Positions 17,893 through 26,744 of a stretch of 64,000 nucleotides of DNA are shown here, in pieces. The position numbers were made by a program, and so were the translations under genes. The stretch covers positions 62,001 through 126,000 of the forward strand of contig NZ_BCQT01000002.1 in the NCBI RefSeq assembly GCF_001552215.1, read 5' to 3'. The notes beneath the pieces are model-generated. The model worked only from the letters and a program-made list of their open reading frames with translations. It made no database searches and was not told the origin of the DNA. Numbering within the stretch: the first letter of the stretch is position 1; each line of letters begins with the position of its first letter. The DNA comes from Actinomadura macra NBRC 14102 (lineage in GTDB: Bacteria > Actinomycetota > Actinomycetes > Streptosporangiales > Streptosporangiaceae).

Positions 17893-18816
17893 ATGGCCGC
17901 GCACGATCCGTCGCTGGTCGAGGTGGACGGCCCCTGGGCGCACCGGGCGATCAGCGCGGGCGGGACGCGCTTCCACGTCGCCGAGGCCGGCGAGGGACCG
18001 CTCGTCCTGCTGCTGCACGGCTTCCCCGAGTTCTGGTGGTCATGGCACCGGCAACTGGTGTCGCTCGCCGCGGCGGGCTACCGCGCGGCCGCGGTGGACC
18101 TGCGCGGCTACGGCGGCAGCGACAAGCCACCGCGCGGATACGACCTGGTCACGCTGGCCGGGGACGCCGCCGGACTCGTCCGCGCCCTGGGCGAGGCCAA
18201 TGCGATCGTGGTCGGGCACGACTGGGGCGGGCTGCTGGCCTGGACGATGGCCGTCTACCACCCCAAGATCGTCCAGCGATTGGCCGTGGTGAGCGCACCG
18301 CATCCGCTGCGGCTGCGGCAGGCCGTCCGGGGCGACCTGCGCGGCCAGGGGTGGGCGACACGCCACACGCTCGGCTTCCAGGTGCCCATGTGGCCGGAGC
18401 GGCGCCTGGTCCGCGACGACGCGGCCATGGTGGGCCGCTTGCTGCACGAGTGGTCGGGCCCAGGTTGGCCGGACGAGCGCACCGAACGGCTCGTCCGGAG
18501 CGCGGTGCAGATTCCCGGGACGGTGCATTGCGCTCTGGAATATCACCGCTGGCTGGTCCGCTCCCAGCCCCGCCCGGACGGCATCCGGTACGCGCACCGC
18601 ATGCGTACTCCCATCCAAGCGCCGACCCTCCAGTTGCACGGGGCGCTCGACACCTGCACCCTTCCCGGAAGCGCCCAAGGGTCTGGACGGTACGTCGCAG
18701 CCCCGTACCGGTGGAAGCTCATCGAAGGAGCAGGGCACTTCCCCCACGAGGAACGCCCCCACGCGTTCGACTCCCAACTCCTCGGCTGGCTCGCCGACCC
18801 TGAACCGGAACGATAG
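17893..18816 (+). CDS. Epoxide hydrolase-like alpha/beta hydrolase
   Basis: 307 residues. Oxyanion motif LHGFPEFWWSWH (about 41-52), nucleophile elbow VVGHDWGG with Asp110 rather than Ser, catalytic-acid region GALDT and catalytic His in GAGHFPHEERP. The Asp nucleophile within GHDWGG and the HGFPE motif are diagnostic of the epoxide hydrolase subfamily (EphE position in M. tuberculosis). It would open epoxides to diols, often in lipid detoxification. Likely cotranscribed with the holin-like gene just upstream. Confidence 0.88.
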   Translation: MAAHDPSLVEVDGPWAHRAISAGGTRFHVAEAGEGPLVLLLHGFPEFWWSWHRQLVSLAAAGYRAAAVDLRGYGGSDKPPRGYDLVTLAGDAAGLVRALGEANAIVVGHDWGGLLAWTMAVYHPKIVQRLAVVSAPHPLRLRQAVRGDLRGQGWATRHTLGFQVPMWPERRLVRDDAAMVGRLLHEWSGPGWPDERTERLVRSAVQIPGTVHCALEYHRWLVRSQPRPDGIRYAHRMRTPIQAPTLQLHGALDTCTLPGSAQGSGRYVAAPYRWKLIEGAGHFPHEERPHAFDSQLLGWLADPEPER

Positions 18817-18877
18817 ACCCGTAAGGGTGAGCCAGCCCGTAGGCCAACGTGGGTCAGCCTCCGCGTACGGTGGTGGG

Positions 18878-19333
18878 ATGCGGGATCGGGACGAGTCCGG
18901 GCGGCCACGCAACGCGCGACCACGCGACGCGTACGGTCGTCCGCTGCCCCATGGCGCGGCCGGCATCCCGACGATGCCCGAAGACCTCGATATGGCGCCG
19001 GCAGAAGCACTCGTCGAGGCCCAGCGCCTCCTGGACGACGACAGGCCGTTCCACGCCCACGAGGTCCTCGAAGCGGTCTGGAAGGCGGCCCCGGAGGCCG
19101 AGCGGGAGTTGTGGCGCGGTCTCGCACAGGTCGCCGTAGGCATCACCCACCTGCGCCGAGGAAACACCAAGGGCGCCACGGCTCTGCTCAACCGTTCGGC
19201 GGATCGACTGGAGCCGTACAAGACCGATCCCCCGCACGGCCTTGATGTTCAAGGGATCGTGCAGCAGATCCGCGCTCTTGCCGACAGTGGTCCTAGCACG
19301 GGCCCTGTAGACCTTCGCCTCAAGCCCTTCTAG
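18878..19333 (+). CDS. DUF309 family protein
   Basis: 151 residues from ATG 18878 (GGTGGG upstream); an upstream in-frame GTG at 18827 is less likely because the family's usual beginning MRDRDESGRPRN sits at the ATG. Core motif FHAHEVLEAVWK, then LAQVAVGITHLRRGN, a DUF309 helical bundle with the His-Glu pair conserved. The family has no experimentally settled function. Convergent with marP, 27 bases apart. Confidence 0.85.
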   Translation: MRDRDESGRPRNARPRDAYGRPLPHGAAGIPTMPEDLDMAPAEALVEAQRLLDDDRPFHAHEVLEAVWKAAPEAERELWRGLAQVAVGITHLRRGNTKGATALLNRSADRLEPYKTDPPHGLDVQGIVQQIRALADSGPSTGPVDLRLKPF

Positions 19334-19360
19334 AGGGTCGGCTACAGGGCGGCCTTGAGC

Positions 19361-20557
19361 TCAGTCTGAGCAGCTCTGAGTCGAGACGGGGTTGGTGAGC
19401 GTCGAGCCAGTGCGCGCGTCCGCGGCGACCTCTTCGGCGGTGAGGGCATAACCGGTGGATGGTGTGTCCAGGGCGGCGGCGAAGATGACGCCATAGACGC
19501 GCCCGTCCGTGGACAACAGCGGCCCCCCGGAGTTGCCCGGCTCGACCGTCCCGCGGATGGCGTAGATCTCGCGGCTGACCTGACCACTGTGATAGATGTC
19601 CGGGCCCTTGGCGGTCTGCCGGGCGCGGATCCGCGCGGCACCCGCCCGGAACGGCTGGTTCTTCGGGAAACCGGCGATGATCGCGTTGTCGCGGACCCGG
19701 GCCGAGCCGGCGAACTTCAGCGGCGGCGCCTCCAGCCCCGGCACGTACAGGATCGCGACGTCCCGCTTCGGGTCGTACAGGACGACCCGTCCACGATCGT
19801 TGGACCCGTTCAACGACTGCACGACCGACGACCCGCGCGCGCCCGCCACGACATGCGCGTTGGTCATGATGTGCTCGGGCGCGAACACGAAACCGGTGCC
19901 CTCGATCCTGCGCTGGCACTGCGGCGCCGTGCTGACGACCTTGACGATGCTGCGCCGGACGTTCCGCAGCGCGCTGGTGTTGAGGATGGAGTCGTCCGGC
20001 GGCGGCACCTGCACCACCGACTCGCCGCCGAGGCCGTTGAAGACCTGCGGGAACTCGCTGTTCCGCACGAACCCCTCGAACGAGGAGAACCAGCCCTGCG
20101 CCTCCGTGGGCATGACGTCGTTGATGCCATTGATGATCGTGGAGCCCTTGACCTGGGTGCGCAGGGGTTTGAACTCCGACTCGTCCACCAGATGGCCGAA
20201 GAACCAGGCGACGATCAGCAGCGACAGCGCGCTGACGAAAGGGCCGCCGACCGTGTCGGCGGTGCGGGCGTTCATCCCGGTCACACGGTTGCGCAGCACG
20301 GCGCCCACCGACGACGCCATCAGCTGCCCGAACGTGGCCGCCAGGAACGCGATCACGATGGCGAGCAGCGCCTGCTGCGCCCCACCGTTCACGGCGGTGC
20401 CCGCGATCGGCGGCGCGACCAGCACTCCCACGACCCCGCCGCCGACGAACCCGACGAAGCTCAGCAGGCTGACGATGAAGCCTTGCCGGTAGCCCGAGAT
20501 TCCGAACAGCACGACGAGCACGAGCAGGATCAGGTCGAGTATGTGGTCGTGCAGCAC
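19361..20557 (-). CDS. marP: MarP-like membrane serine protease
   Basis: 398 residues. N-terminal CvpA-like domain with four membrane helices (1-125) then an extracytoplasmic chymotrypsin-like protease: catalytic His in TNAHVV (about 235), Asp in KRDVAIL (266) and Ser in GNSGGPL (343). Cysteines at about 214 and near the C-terminus (TQSC) match the redox pair described for M. tuberculosis MarP. That enzyme protects against acid and oxidative stress by cleaving cell-wall hydrolase RipA. The same function here is inferred from sequence and synteny. Confidence 0.93.
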   Translation of the reverse strand: MLHDHILDLILLVLVVLFGISGYRQGFIVSLLSFVGFVGGGVVGVLVAPPIAGTAVNGGAQQALLAIVIAFLAATFGQLMASSVGAVLRNRVTGMNARTADTVGGPFVSALSLLIVAWFFGHLVDESEFKPLRTQVKGSTIINGINDVMPTEAQGWFSSFEGFVRNSEFPQVFNGLGGESVVQVPPPDDSILNTSALRNVRRSIVKVVSTAPQCQRRIEGTGFVFAPEHIMTNAHVVAGARGSSVVQSLNGSNDRGRVVLYDPKRDVAILYVPGLEAPPLKFAGSARVRDNAIIAGFPKNQPFRAGAARIRARQTAKGPDIYHSGQVSREIYAIRGTVEPGNSGGPLLSTDGRVYGVIFAAALDTPSTGYALTAEEVAADARTGSTLTNPVSTQSCSD

Positions 20558-20738
20558 CGCTTCACCGTATAGGGCCGCGGGCCTCGCGCACGTCCCCTCG
20601 CTGTACCAGATTGTGACGTCATAGATAGCCGTCAGGTGGGATGCCAGCCGGCCACCGAACGCGCACGAGACGGGCCCGCGCCGGGCTCAGGACGAGCCCA
20701 AGCGTCTGACCTGCGGACCGTCCCGCGAAGGCCCGTTC

Positions 20739-21398
20739 TCAGTCCCGCGCCGCGAGGTCCAGGACCTCGCGCGGCAGATCCTCGACGCGCGCCGCGTCCC
20801 ACGGAAGATCCCAGCCGCCAGCGGCCAGCACCTCGGTGAGCAGCAACCCGGTGAACCCCCACACGAGCATCTCGCGGACGCGGAAGGCGGGCCCCAGCTT
20901 GAGCCCGGACGGGTGCCGGACCGTCAGCCGGTTCGCCGGGTCGACCAGCTCGGCGATCGGCACCCGCGCCACCATCGCGACCTCCCCCGGATGCCCGGGA
21001 GCGATCTCGGACGGCTCACGCCACCACCCGGCGACGGGGGTGACCCGGTGCTCACTGCGCGACAGGTACAGCTCGGGCAGCGAGCACAGCACGTCCACAC
21101 CGGACGGCTCGACGCCCGCCTCCTCCCACGCCTCCCGCAATGCCGCCGCGACGGGGCCGTCGTCCTCGGGGTCGATGCGGCCGCCGGGGAACGCCGGCTG
21201 GCCCGCATGCTTGTTGAGGGTGGCGGCCCGCTCGGTGAGCAGGACGTCCGGCCCCTCCGGCCCCTCCCCGAAGAGGATCAGCACCGCGGCGGCGCGGGCG
21301 TCCCGGGGGGGCTCGAAGAGCGGCGGCACCGACATCCGCGGTGCCTCGGCGCGGAAACGGTCGAGCCACTGCGGGTACGAGGGTGGGGTCTCGGTCAC
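20739..21398 (-). CDS. NUDIX CoA pyrophosphatase-like protein
   Basis: 219 residues, GTG start. Nudix box GRIDPEDDGPVAAALREAWEEAGV with complete Glu set; the preceding HAGQPAFPGG fits the UPF0035/CoA-diphosphatase subgroup (human NUDT7/NudL type). It would split CoA and derivatives into 3',5'-ADP and phosphopantetheine. In M. tuberculosis the equivalent (Rv3672c) also lies between marP and nth; the thioredoxin gene found between them there is absent here. Confidence 0.88.
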   Translation of the reverse strand: MTETPPSYPQWLDRFRAEAPRMSVPPLFEPPRDARAAAVLILFGEGPEGPDVLLTERAATLNKHAGQPAFPGGRIDPEDDGPVAAALREAWEEAGVEPSGVDVLCSLPELYLSRSEHRVTPVAGWWREPSEIAPGHPGEVAMVARVPIAELVDPANRLTVRHPSGLKLGPAFRVREMLVWGFTGLLLTEVLAAGGWDLPWDAARVEDLPREVLDLAARD

Positions 21399-21495
21399 GC
21401 CTGTCCCAACTCCGATACGCTCACGTTCCTTCCCAGTCAGATATCCGTTCGGATACCTCTCGCCTTGCCGCGGTACCTTCGGATGTGGGCTCCGT

Positions 21496-22251
21496 TCAGG
21501 AGAACGGGCCGGTCTTCACCAGTTTGCGGGCCGTGGCCTCGTCGGTCGGCCCCTCCCCGAACGCCGGGCAAAGCCGGGCAATCGGGCAGGCGCCGCAGGC
21601 GGGACGGCGTGAATGGCAGATGCGGCGGCCGTGCCAGATGAGCCGATGCGACAGCATCGTCCAGTCCTTGCGGGGGATCAGCTCCCCGATCTCCTTCTCG
21701 ACCTTGACCGGATCGGTCTCGTCCGTCCAGCCGAAACGGCGGGCGAGGCGGCCGAAATGGGTGTCGACCGTGATCCCCGGGACGTCGAAGGCGTTCCCGA
21801 GGACGACGTTGGCGGTCTTGCGCCCGACGCCCGGGAGCGTGACGAGGTCCTTCAGCCGACCCGGAACCTCGCCGCCGTAACGCTCGCTCAGGTCGTGCCC
21901 CAGCTTCATGATGTTGTTCGCCTTGGCCCGGAAGAAGCCGGTCGACTGGATCATCGTCTCCAGCTCCGCGCGGTCCGCCGCGGCATAGTCCTCGGCGGTC
22001 CGGTAACGGGCGAAGAGAGCCGGTGTGACTGCATTCACCCGCCGGTCCGTACACTGGGCGGACAGGATCGTGGCGACCAACAGCTCAAGTGGATTCGTGA
22101 AGTCCAGCTCACAGTGGGCGTCGGGATAGAGCGCGGCGAGTTCGCGGTTGATCCGCCGAGAACGGCGGACGAGTGCGAGGCGCGTCTCGTCCCGGGACCT
22201 GGTGGGCTGGCGGGGCACCGCCGCGGGGGCGGGACTACCGTTGCGAGGCAC
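21496..22251 (-). CDS. nth: Endonuclease III
   Basis: 251 residues from GTG 22251; a longer GTG at 22308 exists and neither start has a clear ribosome binding site. Base-excision glycosylase/AP-lyase: HhH motif [16 protein letters not shown] with catalytic Lys, catalytic Asp in [11 protein letters not shown], and the 4Fe-4S cluster ligands C-x6-C-x2-C-x5-C at the C-terminus ([17 protein letters not shown]). Removes oxidised pyrimidines. Divergent from crp. Confidence 0.95.
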   Translation of the reverse strand: MPRNGSPAPAAVPRQPTRSRDETRLALVRRSRRINRELAALYPDAHCELDFTNPLELLVATILSAQCTDRRVNAVTPALFARYRTAEDYAAADRAELETMIQSTGFFRAKANNIMKLGHDLSERYGGEVPGRLKDLVTLPGVGRKTANVVLGNAFDVPGITVDTHFGRLARRFGWTDETDPVKVEKEIGELIPRKDWTMLSHRLIWHGRRICHSRRPACGACPIARLCPAFGEGPTDEATARKLVKTGPFS

Positions 22252-22306
22252 GTGGGCAAGGGTACGTGTTCGGTCCCGCGTTTCGGCGCGCCGTGACCCT
22301 ACCTTC

Positions 22307-22328
22307 ACGTACGCGGTGGGACGTACGT
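22307..22328. promoter_or_regulatory. ACGTAC/GTACGT inverted repeat between nth and crp
   Basis: ACGTAC and GTACGT are separated by ten bases in the 112-base nth-crp divergent region. A dyad in this position is a plausible operator, but it does not match the Crp consensus TGTGA-N6-TCACA. Confidence 0.35.
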
Positions 22329-22363
22329 CACACTATGCATGTAGGTGTTCGAGGAGGAGAAGC

Positions 22364-23050
22364 GTGACCGACCGCGACGTGGATGTTCTCAGCAGAGCCC
22401 CGCTCTTCGAGGCCCTCGACGAGCAGGGCGCCAAGGCGCTGCGCGCCAATGTGACCGAGGTGCGGCTCGCCCGGGGCCAGACCCTCTTCAACGAGGGCGA
22501 GACGGGCGACCGCCTGTACGTCGTCCTGGAGGGCAAGATCAAACTGACCCGGACGGCGCCGGACGGCAGGGAGAACCTGCTGAGCGTGCTCGGCCCGAGC
22601 GAGATGTTCGGCGAGCTGTCGCTGTTCGATCCCCGCCCCCGGACCGCCAGCGCCATCGCGGTGACCGAGTGCCGGCTCGCCGGGCTCGGCCACGACGATC
22701 TACGTCCCTGGCTCACCGGCCACCCTGAAGTGGCCGTGCAGCTACTGCGCGCCCTCGCTCAGCGGCTGCGCAAGACCAATGACGTGATGGCCGACCTGGT
22801 GTTCACGGACGTGCCCGGGCGTGTCGCCAAGGCGCTGCTCGACCTCGCCGAACGCTTCGGGCAGCCGTCCGAGGCCGGCCTGCACGTCCACCACGACCTC
22901 ACGCAGGAGGAGCTGGCGCAGCTCGTCGGCGCGTCCCGCGAGACGGTCAACAAGGCGCTCGCCGACTTCGCCCAGCGCAACTGGCTGCGGATCGAGGCGC
23001 GGGCCGTGGTGATCCTCGACATCGACCGGCTTCGCAAGCGCTCCAAATGA
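22364..23050 (+). CDS. crp: Crp/Fnr family transcriptional regulator
   Basis: 228 residues. GTG start with GAGGAGGAG upstream. N-terminal cNMP-binding fold (GQTLFNEGETGDRLYVVLEGKI, then GEMFGELSLFDP.RPRTASAIA carrying the phosphate-binding Arg), dimer helix, and C-terminal winged helix (DLTQEELAQLVGASRETVNKAL). It corresponds by position and sequence to M. tuberculosis Rv3676 and corynebacterial GlxR, global cAMP-responsive regulators. Divergent from nth. Confidence 0.95.
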   Translation: MTDRDVDVLSRAPLFEALDEQGAKALRANVTEVRLARGQTLFNEGETGDRLYVVLEGKIKLTRTAPDGRENLLSVLGPSEMFGELSLFDPRPRTASAIAVTECRLAGLGHDDLRPWLTGHPEVAVQLLRALAQRLRKTNDVMADLVFTDVPGRVAKALLDLAERFGQPSEAGLHVHHDLTQEELAQLVGASRETVNKALADFAQRNWLRIEARAVVILDIDRLRKRSK

Positions 23051-23057
23051 CCGAAAG

Positions 23058-23098
23058 GGCCTGCACGGTCACGCCATCGGCGCCGTGATCGTGCGGCC
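23058..23098 (+). terminator. Imperfect hairpin after crp
   Basis: GGCC-T-GCACGGTCACG pairs with CGTGATCGTGC-GGCC with one mismatch and a bulge, ten-base loop. It starts eight bases past the crp stop, in the convergent space before the MBL gene. Confidence 0.5.
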
Positions 23099-23196
23099 GG
23101 CACCACAGGCGCACCCACGCCGGCATCACAGCGCACCAAGCGCCCCCCTGCACACAACCGCACCGCAGCCCCCGCGCGCCCCCGCGCGCTTGGGGG

Positions 23197-23982
23197 TCAG
23201 TTGCGAGTCTTGAGATAGTCCAGCTGCGACTGGACGGACCACTCCGCCGCCGGCCACAGGGACTTGTCCACATCGGCGTAGACGCGCTCCACGACCTCAC
23301 GCGCGGTCGAGGCGCCCGCCGCGACGGCGGCCTCCACCTGGGCGAGACGCTCGCGACGGTGGTCGATGTAGTGGTCGAGGGCGGCCAGCGGATCGTCCAG
23401 CTTCGGTCCGTGGCCGGGCAGGATCGTGGCGGCCCCCATATCGGCGGCGAAGGTACGGAGCCGGTCCAAGGAACTCATGTAGTCACCGAGCTTGCCCTCC
23501 AGGACGGTCGTCCCGTACCCGAGGACGGTGTCGCCGGTCAGGACGGCTCCGTCGGCCGGCAGCCAGAACGTGAGCGAGTCGTCGGTGTGGCCGGGTGTCT
23601 CCATGACCCGCAGTTCCAGGCCGCCCGTGGTGATCACGTCCCCTTCGGACAGGCCCTCGTCGCCCAGCCGGTGGCGCGGGTCGAGCGCCCGCACCCTGAC
23701 CCGTTCCCCGGCGAGGCCCGCGAACTTCGCGGCGCCGGCGGCGTGGTCGGGGTGGCCGTGCGTGAGCAGGACGAGGCCGACGCGGCGTCCCTGGGACGCG
23801 ACGATGTCCACGACGCGGCGCAGGTGCCTGCCGTCCTTCGGGCCGGGGTCGACGACCACGACCTCCTCGGCGCCGGGCTCACCGATGATCCAGGTGTTCG
23901 TCCCGTCCAGCGTCATCGCGGACGGATTCGGGGCAAGCACGCAGGTGGCCCGTTCCGTCCCCATCCCGTCGATATCGCTCAT
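23197..23982 (-). CDS. MBL-fold metallohydrolase
   Basis: 261 residues from ATG 23982; an ATG nine bases upstream is equally possible. Metal motif LTHGHPDHAAG, then ETPGHTDDSL, GDTVLG and PGHGP supply the two-zinc site of the beta-lactamase-like fold; the early DGTNTWI is typical of the LACTB2/glyoxalase II-like subgroup. In M. tuberculosis the same slot is Rv3677c, beside ridA. Substrate unknown; endoribonuclease or thioester hydrolase activity are the family options. A 15-base tandem repeat lies just upstream. Confidence 0.88.
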   Translation of the reverse strand: MSDIDGMGTERATCVLAPNPSAMTLDGTNTWIIGEPGAEEVVVVDPGPKDGRHLRRVVDIVASQGRRVGLVLLTHGHPDHAAGAAKFAGLAGERVRVRALDPRHRLGDEGLSEGDVITTGGLELRVMETPGHTDDSLTFWLPADGAVLTGDTVLGYGTTVLEGKLGDYMSSLDRLRTFAADMGAATILPGHGPKLDDPLAALDHYIDHRRERLAQVEAAVAAGASTAREVVERVYADVDKSLWPAAEWSVQSQLDYLKTRN

Positions 23983-24082
23983 CTCACCCATCCTGCCCGA
24001 GGTTCGATCAGGGTGACGGACCGGGTTCCAGCCCCAGCGCTCCATGTGACGCAACGCCGACGTGCCAGCGAGCCGCCACACC

Positions 24083-24157
24083 ACGGCCCTGGACATCACG
24101 GCCCTGGACATCACGATTCTGGACATCACGACCCTGGACACTGCGGCCCTGGACAGC
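24083..24157. repeat. 15-base tandem repeat, five units
   Basis: Five head-to-tail units of ACGGCCCTGGACATC: units 1 and 2 are identical, units 3 to 5 each carry two to four changes. It lies in the 216-base space between the NUDIX stop and the MBL start. The unit is a multiple of three and would be open in frame upstream of the MBL gene, but that extension has no good start. Confidence 0.85.
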
Positions 24158-24198
24158 GGCATCCTCCGGCGCGACGTCATGACAGGGTCACCTCGGTG

Positions 24199-25092
24199 TC
24201 ATCCCGGCGCGTAGTGCTGCTCGATGCCTTCGGGCAGGACGAGATACGCCTCACCGTCGATGATCTCCGCCGTGGGCTCATAGACGATGATCTCCCGTGG
24301 CGCCGCGAGGACGTCCGCGACCGTCTCGAACGCGGCCAGTTCGGAGAGCGTCGCCACGGTCGGCGGCAGCATGAACCAGTCCCCTCTGCGTCCCCGCTCG
24401 GCGGCCTCGGCCGGACGCACCCACGCCACCTGGTCAGCCTCGGTGCTGACATCTCCGGCACGCTGTCCTTCTGGGATCGCTGCAACGAAGAACCGCGTGT
24501 CATAGCGTTTCGGCTCGACCGCGGGCGTGACCCAGTGCGTCCAAGGTCTGAGCAAGTCAGAGCGTAGGACGAGACCACGCCGGTCGAGGAACTCACCGAA
24601 CGACTGAGAACGATCCAGGAGAGCCCGACGGTCGGCTTCCCAGTCGTCCCCTCGCGTGTCGCCCACCACGGACGATCCCGTCGGACCCGCCAGCAGGACG
24701 AGGCTCTCCTCGAACGTCTCTCGGACGGCCGCACACACCAGCTCGCGGGCGAGCGTCTCGTCCGCGTTGAACGCCGCACCCCACTCGGCGGGCGACGGCC
24801 CCGACCAGGCAAGCGCCGCCTCCCCGTCGCGCGAATCCACCGCTCCACCGGGGAAGACATACGCGCCCGGCGCGAACGTCATCGAGCGGACCCGCCGCAG
24901 CATGAACGCCTGGAGCCCGTGCTCTGCATGATCACGGAGCACCACCACCGTCGCCGCGTGCCGGGCCGGAGCCGGTTCCGCCCGTCCGGCGAGGACATCC
25001 TCGACCCTCGTCCGCAGCTCCGCCGGGAGCTTCAGCCCGTTCATCGCCGTCCGGTAGTGATCGGGCACCGCATGATCCTCATGGCGTGTCAT
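24199..25092 (-). CDS. NUDIX hydrolase with interrupted Nudix box (NUDT19-like)
   Basis: 297 residues. The Nudix signature is split: the proximal part YVFPGGAVDSRD is followed by about 35 extra residues before RELVCAAVRETFEES, as in the NUDT19/RP2p group that acts on CoA esters. The glycine normally following EE is Ser. The ATG is 40 bases from the ridA stop, so they are cotranscribed. Coenzyme A or nucleotide diphosphate cleavage is inferred only from the family. Confidence 0.82.
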   Translation of the reverse strand: MTRHEDHAVPDHYRTAMNGLKLPAELRTRVEDVLAGRAEPAPARHAATVVVLRDHAEHGLQAFMLRRVRSMTFAPGAYVFPGGAVDSRDGEAALAWSGPSPAEWGAAFNADETLARELVCAAVRETFEESLVLLAGPTGSSVVGDTRGDDWEADRRALLDRSQSFGEFLDRRGLVLRSDLLRPWTHWVTPAVEPKRYDTRFFVAAIPEGQRAGDVSTEADQVAWVRPAEAAERGRRGDWFMLPPTVATLSELAAFETVADVLAAPREIIVYEPTAEIIDGEAYLVLPEGIEQHYAPG

Positions 25093-25132
25093 TCGGACAT
25101 ACCGAACGGCATTCCGTCAAGCCCGGCGGTGT

Positions 25133-25594
25133 TCAGGCGACCTCGGCGATGACCTCGACCTCCACCACCGCGTCGCGCGGCAGAACGGCCACGCCCACGG
25201 CGCTCCTCGCGTGCCGGCCCGCGTCGCCGAACACCTCGCCCAGCAGGTCGCTCGCCCCGTTGATCACCTGTGGCTGCCCGTGAAAGTCGGGGGAGCTGGC
25301 GACGAACCCGACGACCTTGACGATCCGCGCGATCCTGGACAGCTCTCCCACTTCCGCCTTCAGGGCGGCGATCGCGTTGAGCGCGCAGATCCTGGCCTGC
25401 TCGGTCGCCTGTTCGGCGGTGACGTCCACGCCCACCTTGCCGGTCAAGGTCAGTTCACCCTTGACGATCGGAACCTGTCCGGCCGTGTAGACGAGCGAGC
25501 CCGTCCGCGCCGTGGGGAGGTAGGACGCCAGCGGCGCGACGACCTCCGGCAGTTCGAGTCCGAGTTCGCCGATCCGCTCCTCGGGCGTACTCAT
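25133..25594 (-). CDS. RidA family protein
   Basis: 153 residues. Pattern YLPTARTGSLVYTAGQVPI at the start, then ALNAIAALKAEVG and RHARSAVGVAVLPRDAVVEVEVIAEV with the conserved Arg that binds the substrate carboxylate, matching the RidA/YjgF/Rv3678c subgroup. RidA deaminates reactive enamine/imine intermediates from PLP enzymes. Strong GGGGAG site. Second gene of a small minus-strand operon with the DUF4177 gene ahead and NUDIX behind. Confidence 0.92.
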   Translation of the reverse strand: MSTPEERIGELGLELPEVVAPLASYLPTARTGSLVYTAGQVPIVKGELTLTGKVGVDVTAEQATEQARICALNAIAALKAEVGELSRIARIVKVVGFVASSPDFHGQPQVINGASDLLGEVFGDAGRHARSAVGVAVLPRDAVVEVEVIAEVA

Positions 25595-25724
25595 GGGCCA
25601 CTCCCCTCACAGCCGACGCGGGCCCGACGGCCCGCCCACCGATCAAGCTTCGCACAGCGCCGACGGGACGGGCACCGCCCGCGGCGAGCCACGTTCGCAC
25701 GTCCGCCGGTACTGTCGCGATGGT

Positions 25725-25883
25725 TCAGGACTGGACTTCGCGCTTGAAGTACGCCACAAGGTTCTCCGGGTTCGGCCCCGGCAGGACGGTGACGAGTTCC
25801 CACCCGTCTTGGCCCCAGTTGTCAAGGATCTGCTTGGTCGCATGCACCAGCAGCGGAACGGTCGCGTACTCCCACTTCGTCAT
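25725..25883 (-). CDS. Small DUF4177-type protein
   Basis: 52 residues read directly from the minus strand: opens MTKWEYATVPLLVH, continues with ILDNWGQDGWELV and ends LVAYFKREVQS. The W-E-Y start and GWELV centre are the signature of the DUF4177 family, and this very small form is regularly found next to ridA in actinobacteria. An ATG six bases earlier (25889) is an alternative. Function unknown. It is 130 bases ahead of ridA on the same strand. Confidence 0.88.
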   Translation of the reverse strand: MTKWEYATVPLLVHATKQILDNWGQDGWELVTVLPGPNPENLVAYFKREVQS

Positions 25884-25945
25884 GGCCATCACCCTAGCGA
25901 TCTGCCTGCCTCCCGCCGTTCCGAACCCGCCCTCTCGTCCGACGA

Positions 25946-26515
25946 TCAGGTCTGCTCGGCGCGGAGCATGATGCGGCGGAGCAGATCGGACAGTGTGCGG
26001 CGCTCATCGGCGTCCAGGGCCCCGAGGGTGCGGTACTCCTCGTGGCCGACGCCGCCCATCGCGCGGAGCCAGGTCGCCCGTCCCTCGTCGGTCAGCTCGA
26101 CGATGACGCGGCGCCGGTCGGTGGCCGACGGCGTCCGGCGGACGAATCCGCGGCGCTCCAGCGCGTCCAGCCGTCCGGTGATCGAGTTCGGTGCCATGCC
26201 CAGATCCGCCGCGAGCTCCGAGGGCGTGGCGTGCCCGTGCCGTCCCGCCAGACCGTGCAACGTGTCGTACTCGTGCCGCTGCAGATCGACTTCCACCAGC
26301 GACCGCTCGCGGACGCGTTTCAGGTGCTCCACGAAGAAGGCCATCCGCGTCACGGCCCCCTCGATATCGGGATCGAGGTCGGGCAGGATCGGCAACCACC
26401 GCGCGACGTGCCCGTCCGTCCGATCGCGCGATGCCTCGCCCGCCTCCACCGGCTCGCCCGCTCGCGACGCGGCGCCGTGTTCGGCGCGACGGTTCAGGTC
26501 CTCTCTCCGGCCCAT
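25946..26515 (-). CDS. MarR family transcriptional regulator
   Basis: 189 residues with a 45-residue hydrophilic N-terminal extension. The winged helix is clear: EYDTLHGLAGRHGHATPSELAADLGMAPNSITGRLDALERRGFVRR, then the wing SATDRRRVIVELTDEG. Dimerisation helices flank it. Ligand and targets unknown; it precedes the DUF4177-ridA group on the same strand but with a separate promoter space, so local regulation is only possible. Confidence 0.9.
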   Translation of the reverse strand: MGRREDLNRRAEHGAASRAGEPVEAGEASRDRTDGHVARWLPILPDLDPDIEGAVTRMAFFVEHLKRVRERSLVEVDLQRHEYDTLHGLAGRHGHATPSELAADLGMAPNSITGRLDALERRGFVRRTPSATDRRRVIVELTDEGRATWLRAMGGVGHEEYRTLGALDADERRTLSDLLRRIMLRAEQT

Positions 26516-26744
26516 GCACGGATCGTAGGCCCCACGCCGCGAACCGGCCCCATGCTGCTAGGGCGGGGAGTCGCTGAGCAGGCGGGAGTGGCCGAGTCAG
26601 CGCAGGACGGCCAGCCGGCCGCCGAGCCCGATGAGATGCCGCCGGTGGCAGTGTCGATGCGGCGATGGGCCCTCCGCCTGCGGCGCGGCCATCCCCCGAT
26701 CCGCCCGGCCAGCACGCCACCGCGACGTGGACGGCTGCGGGGAC

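Noticed and set aside
17374..18816. A fused 480-residue protein covering the holin-like gene and epoxide hydrolase.
   Set aside because: The first part is an off-frame reading of the holin-like gene; the hydrolase has its own start at 17893.
22293..22308. GTGA-N8-TCAC resembling a Crp/GlxR site upstream of crp.
   Set aside because: The spacer is eight, not six, bases and flanking T/A positions do not match, so autoregulation is not supported.
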